This document shows positions 8,985 through 16,353 of a stretch of DNA of 64,000 nucleotides, in pieces. A program made the translations under genes and the position numbers. The stretch covers positions 1 to 64,000 of the forward strand of contig CALEJW010000069.1 in the NCBI GenBank assembly GCA_937898635.1. Direction: 5' to 3'. Below the pieces are notes generated by a model. It was not told the origin of the DNA. It ran no database searches and worked only from the letters and a program-made list of their open reading frames with translations. Source of the DNA: an uncultured Pseudomonadota bacterium (GTDB taxonomy: Bacteria > Pseudomonadota > Gammaproteobacteria > Burkholderiales > Usitatibacteraceae). Each line of letters starts with the position of its first letter. Position 1 is the first letter of the stretch.

Positions 8985-9725
8985 ATGGCCGACGCGAACG
9001 CGCCCCGCAAGCTGACCTTCAAGATCCTGCGCTACAACCCGCGGCTTCCCGGCGACAAGCCGCGCCTGCAGAGCTACGAGCTCGAGGAGTCGGCGGGGAT
9101 GACCCTCTTCATCGCCCTGAACGAGATCCGCGACCGCCAGGACGCCTCGCTCGCCTTCGACTTCGTCTGCCGTGCCGGCATCTGCGGCAGCTGCGCGATG
9201 ATGATCGACGGGCGCCCGGGCCTCGCCTGCCGCACGCTCACGAAGAACCTCGGCGCCGAGGTGACGCTCGCGCCCCTGCCGGTATTCGAGCTGGTCGCCG
9301 ACCTCTCGGTCGACACCGGCAAGTGGATGCGCGGCATGAGCGAGCGCCTGGAGACCTGGGTGCACGCGAAGCAGGGCGAGATCGACCTCCGGCGGATCGA
9401 GGAACGCATGGACCCCGACCTCGCCGAGGAGATCTTCGAGCTGGACCGCTGCATCGAGTGCGGCTGCTGCGTGGCCGGCTGCGGCACGGCGCGCATGCGC
9501 GAGGACTTCGTGGGCGCCGTGGGGCTGAACAAGATCGCGCGCTTCCGGCTCGACCCGCGCGACACGCGCACCGACGAGGATTTCTACGAACTGGTGGGCG
9601 ACGACGACGGCGTGTTCGGCTGCATGTCGCTCCTCGGCTGCCACGACGTCTGCCCGAAGCAGCTGCCGCTGCAGACGCAGATCGCCTTCCTTCGCCGCAA
9701 GATGCTCAAGCAGGGGCTCGCCTGA
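8985..9725 (+). CDS. frdB: Fumarate reductase iron-sulfur subunit
   Basis: The 246-residue electron-transfer subunit links the dihaem cytochrome to FrdA. The [2Fe-2S] ligands are in CRAGICGSC with a further Cys in LACRTL. The [4Fe-4S] and [3Fe-4S] ligands are in CIECGCCVAGC and in CMSLLGCHDVCPK. The length and motifs fit the FrdB/SdhB family, nearest to the Wolinella form (MREDFVGA, DDDGVFGC). ATG at 8985 follows GAGGAG, which overlaps the frdA stop, so the three genes are one operon. The transporter gene lies 170 bases downstream. Confidence 0.96.
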   Translation: MADANAPRKLTFKILRYNPRLPGDKPRLQSYELEESAGMTLFIALNEIRDRQDASLAFDFVCRAGICGSCAMMIDGRPGLACRTLTKNLGAEVTLAPLPVFELVADLSVDTGKWMRGMSERLETWVHAKQGEIDLRRIEERMDPDLAEEIFELDRCIECGCCVAGCGTARMREDFVGAVGLNKIARFRLDPRDTRTDEDFYELVGDDDGVFGCMSLLGCHDVCPKQLPLQTQIAFLRRKMLKQGLA

Positions 9726-9759
9726 GCACGGCGCCGGCGTAGTCCCAAGGGCCAACGAC

Positions 9760-9779
9760 GCGCGCCATCCCCGGCGCGC
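9760..9779. other. Hairpin between frdB and the transporter gene
   Basis: A 7-bp perfect stem GCGCGCC / GGCGCGC with a 6-base loop. No T-run follows, so it is more likely an mRNA stability or processing element than a terminator. The rest of the 170-base gap shows no convincing promoter. Confidence 0.35.
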
Positions 9780-9895
9780 GGGCCCGCAGTCCCGTTGGAC
9801 GATGGACCCACGGAACGCGCAATCGCGCTCGCGCGCTTGCGCCGCGTCAAGTTTTTGCGGGTGTGCAGCACGAGAATCCTTCGCGAGAGGTCGCG

Positions 9896-11440
9896 ATGTC
9901 CGCGATCGAACGCGAAAGGCAAATCATCATGTCCACCGTCGCACCCGGCTCCACGCCCTCCCGGGCGCTGGCCGAAAAGGCGCCCCACGCGGGCTTCCCC
10001 TGGCGGGCGCTGCTGCCCGTCACCGTCACCGTCGTCCTCGCGCTCCTGCCCGCGCCCGAGGGCCTTGCGCAGTTCGCGTGGTACTTCTTCGCGATCTTCG
10101 CGGGGGTCATCGTCGGGCTCATGGTCGAGCCGCTGCCGGGCGGGGCCATCGGCCTCATCGGCGTGACGCTCGTCGCGGTCCTGTCCACGTGGGTGCTCTT
10201 CTCGCCCGCGGAGCTCGCCAAGCCCGGCTTCAAGCCGGTCGCGGAAAGCCTCAAGTGGGCGCTCTCCGGATTCTCCAACGGCACCGTGTGGCTCATCTTC
10301 GGCGCCTTCATGTTCGCGCTGGGCTACGAGAAGACGGGGCTCGGGCGCCGGATCGCGCTCGTCCTCGTGAAGGCGATGGGCAAGCGCACCCTCACGCTCG
10401 GCTACGCGGTCACGATCGCCGACACGCTCCTCGCGCCCTTCACGCCGTCCAACACGGCGAGGAGCGGCGGGACGATCTATCCCGTGATCCGCAACCTCCC
10501 CGCGCTCTACGACTCGAAGCCGAACGATCCGTCGGCGCGCCGCATCGGCTCCTACCTGATGTGGGTGGCCATCGCCGCCACCTGCGTCACGAGCTCCATG
10601 TTCCTCACGGCGCTCGCGCCCAACCTCCTCGCGCTGGAGCTGGTGAAGAAGACGGCCAACGTCGACATCTCCTGGGCGCAGTGGTTCATCTCGATCGCCC
10701 CGGTGGGCGTCCTGCTGCTCGTCCTCATCCCCCTCATCGCCTACTGGATCTATCCTCCCGAGGTGAAGCGAGGCGAGGAAGTCCCGCGCTGGGCCGGCGA
10801 GGAACTCGCGAAGATGGGCGGCATCTCCGGGCGCGAGATCACGCTCGCGGTCCTGGTGCTCATCGCCCTGTCGCTCTGGATCTTCGGCGGCGGCGTGATG
10901 AACGCGACCACCGTCGCGCTCGTGGTCATCTCGCTCATGCTCGTGACGGGCGTGGTGACGTGGGACGACATCGTCTCGAACAAGGCGGCCTGGAACACCC
11001 TCGCCTGGTTCGCGACCCTCGTCGCGCTGGCCGGCGGCCTGAGCAAGGTGGGCTTCGTGAAGTGGTTCGCGGACGGCGTGGCGGCCGGCATGGCGGGCTA
11101 CTCGCCCTTCACCGCCATGGTGGTGCTGGTGCTGGTGTTCTACTTCACCCACTACCTCTTCGCGAGCATCACCGCGCACGTCACCGCGCTCCTGCCGGTG
11201 ATGCTGGCGGTGGGCACGACGATCCCCGGGCTCGACATGGCGCAGTTCTCGCTCCTGCTCTGCCTCACCCTCGGGATCATGGGCATGCTCACGCCGTACG
11301 CCACGGGCCCGAGCCCGGTCTACTACGGCTCCGGCTACCTCCCCGCCAAGGACTACTGGGTGATGGGGGCGATCTTCGGCGTGATCTTCATCGCGGCCTT
11401 CCTGCTCCTCGGGCTGCCGTGGATGGCGATGATCCGCTAG
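9896..11440 (+). CDS. DASS-family (CitT-like) dicarboxylate/anion transporter
   Basis: A 514-residue inner-membrane transporter with about 12-14 membrane helices. The first DASS signature is the SNT of TPSNTARSGG and the mirrored re-entrant loop is FASITAHVTALLPV; TPYATGPSPVYYGSGYLP is typical of the CitT branch. Family members move citrate, tartrate, succinate or other dicarboxylates, often as antiporters. Placed after frdCAB, it is well suited to bring in fumarate or malate and export succinate, but this is inference. The start ATG at 9896 (MSAIERE) is chosen because GAGAGG ends 5 bases before it; a second ATG at 9929 (MSTVAPG) is possible. A strong terminator follows. Confidence 0.9.
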   Translation: MSAIERERQIIMSTVAPGSTPSRALAEKAPHAGFPWRALLPVTVTVVLALLPAPEGLAQFAWYFFAIFAGVIVGLMVEPLPGGAIGLIGVTLVAVLSTWVLFSPAELAKPGFKPVAESLKWALSGFSNGTVWLIFGAFMFALGYEKTGLGRRIALVLVKAMGKRTLTLGYAVTIADTLLAPFTPSNTARSGGTIYPVIRNLPALYDSKPNDPSARRIGSYLMWVAIAATCVTSSMFLTALAPNLLALELVKKTANVDISWAQWFISIAPVGVLLLVLIPLIAYWIYPPEVKRGEEVPRWAGEELAKMGGISGREITLAVLVLIALSLWIFGGGVMNATTVALVVISLMLVTGVVTWDDIVSNKAAWNTLAWFATLVALAGGLSKVGFVKWFADGVAAGMAGYSPFTAMVVLVLVFYFTHYLFASITAHVTALLPVMLAVGTTIPGLDMAQFSLLLCLTLGIMGMLTPYATGPSPVYYGSGYLPAKDYWVMGAIFGVIFIAAFLLLGLPWMAMIR

Positions 11441-11486
11441 CGCCGGACCGGGAGGCGCCGCCCGGCGCTTCCCGGCGTGCAACCCC

Positions 11487-11520
11487 GGACGGGCGGCCTT
11501 CGGGCCGCCCGTCCGCTTTT
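11487..11520 (+). terminator. Rho-independent terminator after the DASS transporter gene
   Basis: A perfect 12-bp stem GGACGGGCGGCC / GGCCGCCCGTCC closed by a TTCG tetraloop, followed by GCTTTT. This is a textbook intrinsic terminator and ends the frd-transporter transcription unit before feoA. Confidence 0.92.
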
Positions 11521-11545
11521 CCCGGTCCCCTTTGCGCTAACGCAA

Positions 11546-11574
11546 TTGGTGCACCGCCGCATCCGCGGTAGTAT
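11546..11574 (+). promoter_or_regulatory. Predicted sigma-70 promoter of feoAB
   Basis: TTGGTG at 11546-11551 and TAGTAT at 11569-11574 are separated by 17 bases. Transcription would start near 11581, 30 bases before the feoA start and inside the candidate Fur site. Both hexamers are only partial matches. Confidence 0.5.
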
Positions 11575-11577
11575 GAT

Positions 11578-11598
11578 GCAAATAGGAATAGCTCTCAT
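11578..11598 (+). promoter_or_regulatory. Candidate Fur box upstream of feoA
   Basis: GCAAATAGGAATAGCTCTCAT resembles the Fur operator form GCAAATGAGAATGATTCTCAT, mainly in the outer AAAT and CTCAT parts. It lies just downstream of the predicted -10, where a bound repressor would block initiation. Iron-dependent repression of feoAB by Fur is the common arrangement. The dyad is imperfect, so this is a candidate only. Confidence 0.42.
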
Positions 11599-11610
11599 AA
11601 ACCAAATCCC

Positions 11611-11862
11611 ATGACCGCTCGCAGGCCCCTTTCCCAGCTCACGCCCGGTGAATCCGGGGTCATTGCCGCCGTGGACGGCCCCGAGGGCCTCCGGCAGCGC
11701 CTGGCAGCCCTCGGTTTCCGGGCCGGCCGGGCGGTCCTCCTGTTGCGGCGCGCAAGCCTGCGGGGGCCCCTGCACGTGCGCCTGGGGACGACGGAGGTCG
11801 CCCTGCGGCAAGGGGAGGCCGGCGGCGTGTCCCTGCGGGCCGTGGCGCCACTGGCGCCCTGA
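11611..11862 (+). CDS. feoA: Ferrous iron transport protein A
   Basis: An 83-residue cytoplasmic SH3-like protein that assists FeoB in Fe(II) uptake. It opens with RPLSQLTPGESG and has the family core LRQRLAALGFRAG and EVALRQGEAGGVSLR. Length is normal (about 75-90). FeoB follows 23 bases later. No Shine-Dalgarno sequence is visible before the ATG. A candidate promoter and Fur site lie directly upstream. No feoC is found after feoB. Confidence 0.88.
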   Translation: MTARRPLSQLTPGESGVIAAVDGPEGLRQRLAALGFRAGRAVLLLRRASLRGPLHVRLGTTEVALRQGEAGGVSLRAVAPLAP

Positions 11863-11885
11863 GATCGCGCCCGGGCGGCGAGTCC

Positions 11886-13673
11886 ATGAAGCGGGTCGCC
11901 CTCATCGGCATGCCCAACACGGGCAAGTCGACGCTCTTCAACCGCCTGACCGGATCCCAGGCCCGCGTGGGCAACTGGCCGGGGGTGACGGTCGATCTCG
12001 CCACGGCGCGGGTCCTGGTGGGCGGCCACATGGTGGAACTGGTCGACCTGCCCGGCCTCTACGACCTGCACGGGTTCTCGGAAGACGAGCTCGTCGCGCG
12101 CCACTTCCTCGAAGCCGCCCGCGTCGACGCGGTGGCGGTGGTGATCAACTCCTCCCAGGTGGACCGGCAGCTCGCGCTCGCGCTCCAGGTGAAGGGACTG
12201 GGCCTACCCGCGCTGGTGCTCCTCAACATGGCCGACGAGGCGAAGCGCTACGGCATCGAGATCGATGCGGGAAGGCTCTCCCGGGGCCTCGGTCTCCCGG
12301 TGGCCGCCCTGTCGGGCCGCTTCGGCACGGGAGTTCCGGAGGGCGTGGCCGCGCTCGCCCGGGTGCTCGACGAGGCCGGTCCGCCGCGCGAAGCGGCCGT
12401 CCGCGCCGCCCTGGCGGAGGATCACCGCCGCGAGGAGGAGATCGAGGCGTTGCTGCGTGCGAGCGTCGTGGTGCCCGAACGGCTCTCGGAGCAGGCCTCG
12501 GACCGCATCGACCGCCTCGTGCTGCACCCCTGGCTGGGGCTTCCGCTCTTCTTCCTCGCGATGCTCGCCGTCTTCCAGGCGGTGTTCTGGCTGGGCTCGC
12601 CGATGCAGGACGGGGTCGAGGCGCTCTTCGAGGCGGTGCGCCGGCTCGCGCTCGAGCCGCTCCTCGCGCCGCTGCCGGAACTCCTGCGCGGCCTGATGCT
12701 CGACGGCATCTGGGCGGGCGTGGGCACGGTCGCGGCCTTCGTGCCCCTCATCGTGCTCTTCTTCTTCTTCCTCGCCGCGGTCGAGGACAGCGGCTACCTC
12801 TCGCGCGCGGCGTTCCTCACGGACGCGCTGATGGCGAGGCTGGGGCTCGACGGGCGCGCCTTCGTGATGCTCCTCATGGGCTTCGGCTGCAACGTGCCGG
12901 CGATCATGGGCACGCGCGTGATGCGCGACCGCCCGATGCGGCTGCTGTCGATGCTCACCATCCCGATGTCCCTGTGCTCGGCGCGGCTCCAGGTGTTCGT
13001 GTTCGTGGCGGCCGCGGTCCTCGCGCCTTCGCGCGCGCCCTGGGTGCTCTTCGGGCTCTACCTCGCGAGCTTCGCCGCCGTCATCGTGACGGCGCTTGTC
13101 TTCCGCCGCCGCTTCGAGAGCCGGGAGCCCTTCGTGATCGAGCTGCCGCCCTACCGGATGCCCACCGTGCGGCAGGTGTGGCTGCGCGGCTGGGTGGAGG
13201 TGAAGCACTTCCTGAGGCGGGCGACCACCTTCATCTTCCTCGGCGTGGTCGCGGTCTGGCTCCTCACGCACCTGCCCGCGGGCGCGGCGCCGGCCGGTCC
13301 GGACACGCTCGCGGGCTGGATCGGGGCGGCGACGAAGCCGCTCCTGGGCCCGCTCGGCATCGACGAGAAGCTCGCCGTGGCGCTCCTCTTCGGCTTCGTC
13401 GCGAAGGAGGTCGTGATCGGCGCCTTCGCGGTCATCTACGGGCTCGAGGGCGACGCGCTCGCCGCGGGGCTCGCGCAGTCCATGGACTGGGTCGCGGCCA
13501 CGAGCTTCATGATCTTCACGCTCGTCTACACGCCGTGCCTGTCCACCGTGGCCACGCTTCGCGCCGAATCGAGGAGCCTCGCCTTCACCGCGCTCGCGGT
13601 GGCGTGGCCGCTCGTGCTCGCCTGGGCGGCGAGCTTCGCCTTCTACCAGGGGATGCGCGCGCTCGGCTTCTGA
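11886..13673 (+). CDS. feoB: Ferrous iron transporter FeoB
   Basis: A 595-residue inner-membrane Fe(II) permease with an N-terminal GTPase. G1 is GMPNTGKST, G3 DLPGLYD, G4 NMAD and G5 SGRFGTG, followed by a helical spacer to about residue 220. The membrane part has the first gate motif GFGCNVPAIMGTR with its key Cys, then LCSARLQVF, and the second gate FVAKEVVIG with YTPCLSTV. It is shorter than the E. coli protein (about 770), as in many compact FeoB proteins; both gates are present, so it is not truncated. Q replaces the usual Pro in the SARLP motif. It ends at a hairpin shared with the convergent rhodanese gene. Confidence 0.94.
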   Translation: MKRVALIGMPNTGKSTLFNRLTGSQARVGNWPGVTVDLATARVLVGGHMVELVDLPGLYDLHGFSEDELVARHFLEAARVDAVAVVINSSQVDRQLALALQVKGLGLPALVLLNMADEAKRYGIEIDAGRLSRGLGLPVAALSGRFGTGVPEGVAALARVLDEAGPPREAAVRAALAEDHRREEEIEALLRASVVVPERLSEQASDRIDRLVLHPWLGLPLFFLAMLAVFQAVFWLGSPMQDGVEALFEAVRRLALEPLLAPLPELLRGLMLDGIWAGVGTVAAFVPLIVLFFFFLAAVEDSGYLSRAAFLTDALMARLGLDGRAFVMLLMGFGCNVPAIMGTRVMRDRPMRLLSMLTIPMSLCSARLQVFVFVAAAVLAPSRAPWVLFGLYLASFAAVIVTALVFRRRFESREPFVIELPPYRMPTVRQVWLRGWVEVKHFLRRATTFIFLGVVAVWLLTHLPAGAAPAGPDTLAGWIGAATKPLLGPLGIDEKLAVALLFGFVAKEVVIGAFAVIYGLEGDALAAGLAQSMDWVAATSFMIFTLVYTPCLSTVATLRAESRSLAFTALAVAWPLVLAWAASFAFYQGMRALGF

Positions 13674-13707
13674 ACGAAAACGGGGACGCGTGGGAGGACG
13701 CGTCCCC
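13673..13707 (-). terminator. Terminator of the rhodanese gene, in the gap after feoB
   Basis: A perfect 10-bp stem GGGGACGCGT / ACGCGTCCCC with a 6-base loop at 13682-13707. On the minus strand it is followed by GTTTTCGTT, so it can terminate the rhodanese transcript; for feoB on the plus strand it has no T-run. A second small hairpin, GCCGGC-TTC-GCCGGC, lies at 13716-13730. Confidence 0.6.
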
Positions 13708-13739
13708 GGGAAAGCGCCGGCTTCGCCGGCCGGCTCGGG

Positions 13740-14231
13740 CTACTTCTTCGCGGGCTTCTCGACCGGGTGTCCGGCCTTCACCCACTCCTCGAACTTCATG
13801 TCGGCGGAAACCACGTTGGTGAAGCCGAGGTCCTGCAGCGACTTGGTCGCGAGCGAGCAGCGCCCGCCGGTCGCGCAGTAGAGCGTGAGGCGCTTGTTCA
13901 TGTCCACGGCCTCCGGGAACCCGACCTTCTTCCAGATGCGGAACTCGATCAGGCCGCGGGGAATGTTGATCGCGCCGGGCACGAAGCCGTCGTTGTACTC
14001 GTCCTCCTCGCGCACGTCGACGATAAGACCGAGCTGCTTCTTGTCCAGCGCGGCGCGGAACTCTTCGAGCTTGATGGTCTTGATCTGCTTCTTCGTCTCC
14101 GCGACGTACTTGCCGACGGCGGGCGGGTAGCTCGGGGAGGGGGCGGGCGCCGAGGCGGGCGCAAGGGCGGGAATGGCCAGCCCGGCCGAGACGAGAAGGG
14201 TTGCGAGGACGGTCCTGCGAGTGACTTTCAT
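13740..14231 (-). CDS. Exported rhodanese-like protein
   Basis: A 163-residue periplasmic protein. Residues 1-28 form a Sec signal peptide (RRTVLATLLVSAGLAIPALAPASA) followed by a Pro-rich spacer. One rhodanese domain follows, with IVDVREEDEYNDGFVPGAINIP and the active-site loop YCATGGRCS, whose Cys would carry a persulfide. Rhodaneses move sulfane sulfur; the acceptor here is unknown. The gene stands alone on the minus strand between feoB and ssrA. Upstream is a perfect TTGAC-N4-GTCAA palindrome like that before frdC, so it may be induced under low oxygen. Confidence 0.85.
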   Translation of the reverse strand: MKVTRRTVLATLLVSAGLAIPALAPASAPAPSPSYPPAVGKYVAETKKQIKTIKLEEFRAALDKKQLGLIVDVREEDEYNDGFVPGAINIPRGLIEFRIWKKVGFPEAVDMNKRLTLYCATGGRCSLATKSLQDLGFTNVVSADMKFEEWVKAGHPVEKPAKK

Positions 14232-14368
14232 GGCGTTGCCTCCGCTTCGTGGATGGACGGGTCTCCGGCGGACGCGGCCGCGGGAGGCGCCAGGCGGCGC
14301 AACTCCGGCGGCCAGGGAGTGCCGCCGCGAATATCACGACCAGCTTATCGAGCGAGGCGCGCGGACGG

Positions 14369-14382
14369 TTGACCCGTGTCAA
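14369..14382. promoter_or_regulatory. FNR/Dnr-type palindrome upstream of the rhodanese gene
   Basis: TTGACCCGTGTCAA is a perfect TTGAC-N4-GTCAA dyad, differing from the frd site at a single base, in the spacer. On the minus strand a GATAAG hexamer follows about 19 bases downstream, near where a class II -10 should be, 138 bases before the rhodanese ATG. Confidence 0.55.
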
Positions 14383-14400
14383 CGGGCGCACCGCATGCGA

Positions 14401-14416
14401 TGGGACGAAGGTCCCA
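14401..14416. other. Small perfect hairpin downstream of the ssrA terminator
   Basis: TGGGAC-GAAG-GTCCCA, a 6-bp stem with a tetraloop, lies between the FNR-type site and the ssrA terminator. It has no T-run; a role is not known. Confidence 0.3.
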
Positions 14417-14422
14417 CGCGCC

Positions 14423-14456
14423 AAAAAAACGAAGCCCGGAACGCGTCCGGGCTTCG
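14423..14456 (-). terminator. Rho-independent terminator of ssrA
   Basis: Read on the minus strand, an 11-bp perfect stem CGAAGCCCGGA / TCCGGGCTTCG with a 5-base loop is followed by seven T residues. It starts 7 bases after the CCA end of tmRNA. Confidence 0.92.
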
Positions 14457-14462
14457 GGAGGA

Positions 14463-14828
14463 TGGTGGAGGCGGCGGGAATCGAACCCGCGTCCAGACGC
14501 CCTTCCACAAACAGTTCTACATGCGTAGCCGGTTGTTCCGCTTTAGCGAGTCGGCCACGAACCGGCGCCCGGCCTTTCCCGCGAGCCACCTATTGGTTTA
14601 GGTCTTCACCAAGTGACGCGATGAATTCCGATTCCATGTGTATGACTCCGCAGCCGGTGAACTGGCCCAGCCCATGGAAAGACTGGTGCGGAGCTGGCCG
14701 GGATTAAGCGGCCAGGGCGTACGTTTCGTCGTTCGCAGTTAAGTTTGCGATTCCAGCGGTTTTACGAGGCGTTGGCGCTCGGCATGCCCTGCCTGCTTCA
14801 TTGCACCTGTCGAAACCAGGTCGCCCCC
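14463..14828 (-). ncRNA. ssrA: Transfer-messenger RNA (one-piece)
   Basis: The 366-base tmRNA rescues stalled ribosomes with SmpB. The 5' end reads GGGGGCGACCTGGTTTCGAC and the 3' end reads GGTTCGATTCCCGCC before CTCCACCA, with the CCA encoded. The acceptor stem pairs GGGGGC with GCCTCC, including one G-U pair at the third position. The T-arm GCGGGTTCGATTCCCGC is intact. The mRNA-like part encodes the tag ANDETYALAA. All parts are contiguous, so this is the one-piece form, not the permuted one. A -10-like TAGAAT at 14853-14858 lies upstream and would give a short precursor leader for RNase P to remove. Confidence 0.97.
14704..14736 (-). other. tmRNA tag-peptide reading frame
   Basis: The ten codons from the resume GCG read ANDETYALAA and end in TAA. 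The LAA end is the degron recognised by ClpXP-type proteases. Tags of the ANDExxALAA form are common in Betaproteobacteria and Neisseria. Confidence 0.93.
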
Positions 14829-14852
14829 GGAAACCGGGGTGTTGCAGCGCGA

Positions 14853-14858
14853 ATTCTA
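14853..14858 (-). promoter_or_regulatory. Predicted -10 of ssrA
   Basis: TAGAAT on the minus strand, five of six matches to TATAAT, lies 24 bases before the mature 5' end of tmRNA. No good -35 is seen at 16-18 bases. Confidence 0.45.
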
Positions 14859-14918
14859 CGCGCGCGGCGATGGCATGGCCACCGCACCCTCTGCAAATGG
14901 GGGCTGCGGCTCCCCGAT

Positions 14919-15593
14919 TCAAGGACCTTCGAACCCGGCCCAGCGTGCGATGTCCTCCGGCGAATCCACGACGGCGTCGGCGCCCCAGCGGGACACGGCG
15001 GGCCCGTCGCCGAGGTAGCCGTAGCCCGCGGCGAGGACCGGCATCCCGGCGGCGCGAGCGGCCTGCACGTCGCGCTCGTCGTCGCCCACGTAGAGGACCG
15101 CGCGCGGCTCGATCGCGAGCGCGCGCGCCGCGTGCAGAAGCGGGTCGGGAAACGGCTTGGCGCGCTCGCAGGTGTCGCCTCCGACCAGGACCGCCATCCG
15201 CGAGGCGAGCCCGAGGCCCTCGATCACGCCGCGCGCGAAGCGCTCGAACTTGTTCGTGACCACGCCCCAGGCGATGCGGCGTTCCTCCAGGCGGCCGAGG
15301 AGCGTCTCCATGCCCGGGAAGAGTCGCGTCTCGACGCAGAGGTTCCCCGCGTACAGGCCGAGGAACTCCTCGCGCATCGCGGCGAAGGCCGCGTCCTCCG
15401 GGCCGATGCCGAAGGCCGCGCCGATCATGCCGCGCGCTCCCCGCGAGACCTGCGGCCGGACGAGCTCGAGCGGGACGGCGTCGAGTCCGCGCGCGGTGCG
15501 CATCGCGTTCACCGTGCGCATCATGTCCGGCGCGGTGTCGGCGAGCGTCCCGTCGAGGTCGAACAGGACCGCGCGGATGTCTCCCCCGTTCAT
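14919..15593 (-). CDS. gph: Phosphoglycolate phosphatase
   Basis: A 224-residue HAD-superfamily phosphatase that removes phosphate from 2-phosphoglycolate, a product of DNA end repair and metabolism. The nucleophile motif is FDLDGTLADT, motif II VVTNK, the motif III Lys AKPFPDP and motif IV YVGDDERD. The alpha-helical cap lies at about 18-85, as in Gph/PGP. It is last in the run mtaD-ubiG-gph; the ubiG stop is 31 bases upstream. The ubiG-gph pair is common in Proteobacteria. Substrate choice within the HAD family rests mainly on this context. Confidence 0.88.
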   Translation of the reverse strand: MNGGDIRAVLFDLDGTLADTAPDMMRTVNAMRTARGLDAVPLELVRPQVSRGARGMIGAAFGIGPEDAAFAAMREEFLGLYAGNLCVETRLFPGMETLLGRLEERRIAWGVVTNKFERFARGVIEGLGLASRMAVLVGGDTCERAKPFPDPLLHAARALAIEPRAVLYVGDDERDVQAARAAGMPVLAAGYGYLGDGPAVSRWGADAVVDSPEDIARWAGFEGP

Positions 15594-15624
15594 GGCCGGC
15601 GGTGCGGCCGTCGCGCCCGGCGCA

Positions 15625-16353
15625 TCAATCGCGCCGCGCGGCGAGGAAGTAGTTCACGCCGGCGTCGGGCCCCAGCGCGAAGACCCGGGTGAGCGGGTTG
15701 TAGCGCAATCCCGTGACGTCGCGGACCGTGAGACCGGCGTCGCGGCAGTGCGCCGCGAGCTCCGAGGGCGTGACGAACTTCGCGTACTCGTGGGTGCCGC
15801 GCGGCAGCAGCCGCAGCACGTACTCGGCGCCGACGATCGCGAGGAGGAAGGACTTCGGGTTGCGGTTGATCGTGGAAAACACCACCCAACCCCCGGGCGC
15901 GGCGAGGCGCGCGCAGGACGCCACGACGCTCGCCGGGTCGGGCACGTGCTCGAGCATCTCCATGCAGGTCACGACGTCGTAGGCGGCGGCGTCGGTCGCG
16001 GCCGCGTCCTCCGCGGACTGCAGCCGGTAGTCGACCTCCAGGCCGCTCTCGAGCAGGTGCAGCCTCGCCACCTCGAGGGACTTCCCGCCCAGGTCGATGC
16101 CCGTGACCCGCGCGCCCTTCGCGGCCATCGACTCGGCGAGGATCCCGCCGCCACAGCCGACGTCGATCACGCGCTTGCCGGCGAGGCCGCCGGCGAGGCG
16201 CTCGACATGTGCGAGGCGAAGCGGATTCATGCGGTGCAGCGGCCCGAACATCTCGCTCTCGGGATCCCACCAGCGGTGGGCGAGGGCGCCGAACTTGGCG
16301 AGCTCGGCCGCGTCGGCGTTCGGGGCGGGGCCCTGCCGGGCCTGTGCGTTCAT
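15625..16353 (-). CDS. ubiG: Ubiquinone biosynthesis O-methyltransferase
   Basis: A 242-residue SAM-dependent methyltransferase for both O-methylation steps of ubiquinone synthesis. N-terminal WWDPESEMFGPLHRMNPLR is the UbiG signature. The SAM site is VIDVGCGGGILAE, the acidic loop GIDLG, motif II CMEMLEHVPDP. Residues around AIVGAEYVLRLLPRGTHEY fit the membrane-associating insert of UbiG. The ATG overlaps the stop of the upstream deaminase gene (ATGA at 16350-16353). It shows that the organism makes ubiquinone, which matters for the quinone used by the fumarate reductase in this window. Confidence 0.95.
   Translation of the reverse strand: MNAQARQGPAPNADAAELAKFGALAHRWWDPESEMFGPLHRMNPLRLAHVERLAGGLAGKRVIDVGCGGGILAESMAAKGARVTGIDLGGKSLEVARLHLLESGLEVDYRLQSAEDAAATDAAAYDVVTCMEMLEHVPDPASVVASCARLAAPGGWVVFSTINRNPKSFLLAIVGAEYVLRLLPRGTHEYAKFVTPSELAAHCRDAGLTVRDVTGLRYNPLTRVFALGPDAGVNYFLAARRD

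Noticed and set aside
11886..13673. FeoB as a truncated pseudogene because it is about 180 residues shorter than the E. coli protein
   Set aside because: All G motifs and both membrane gate motifs are present in order; compact FeoB proteins of this size are known.
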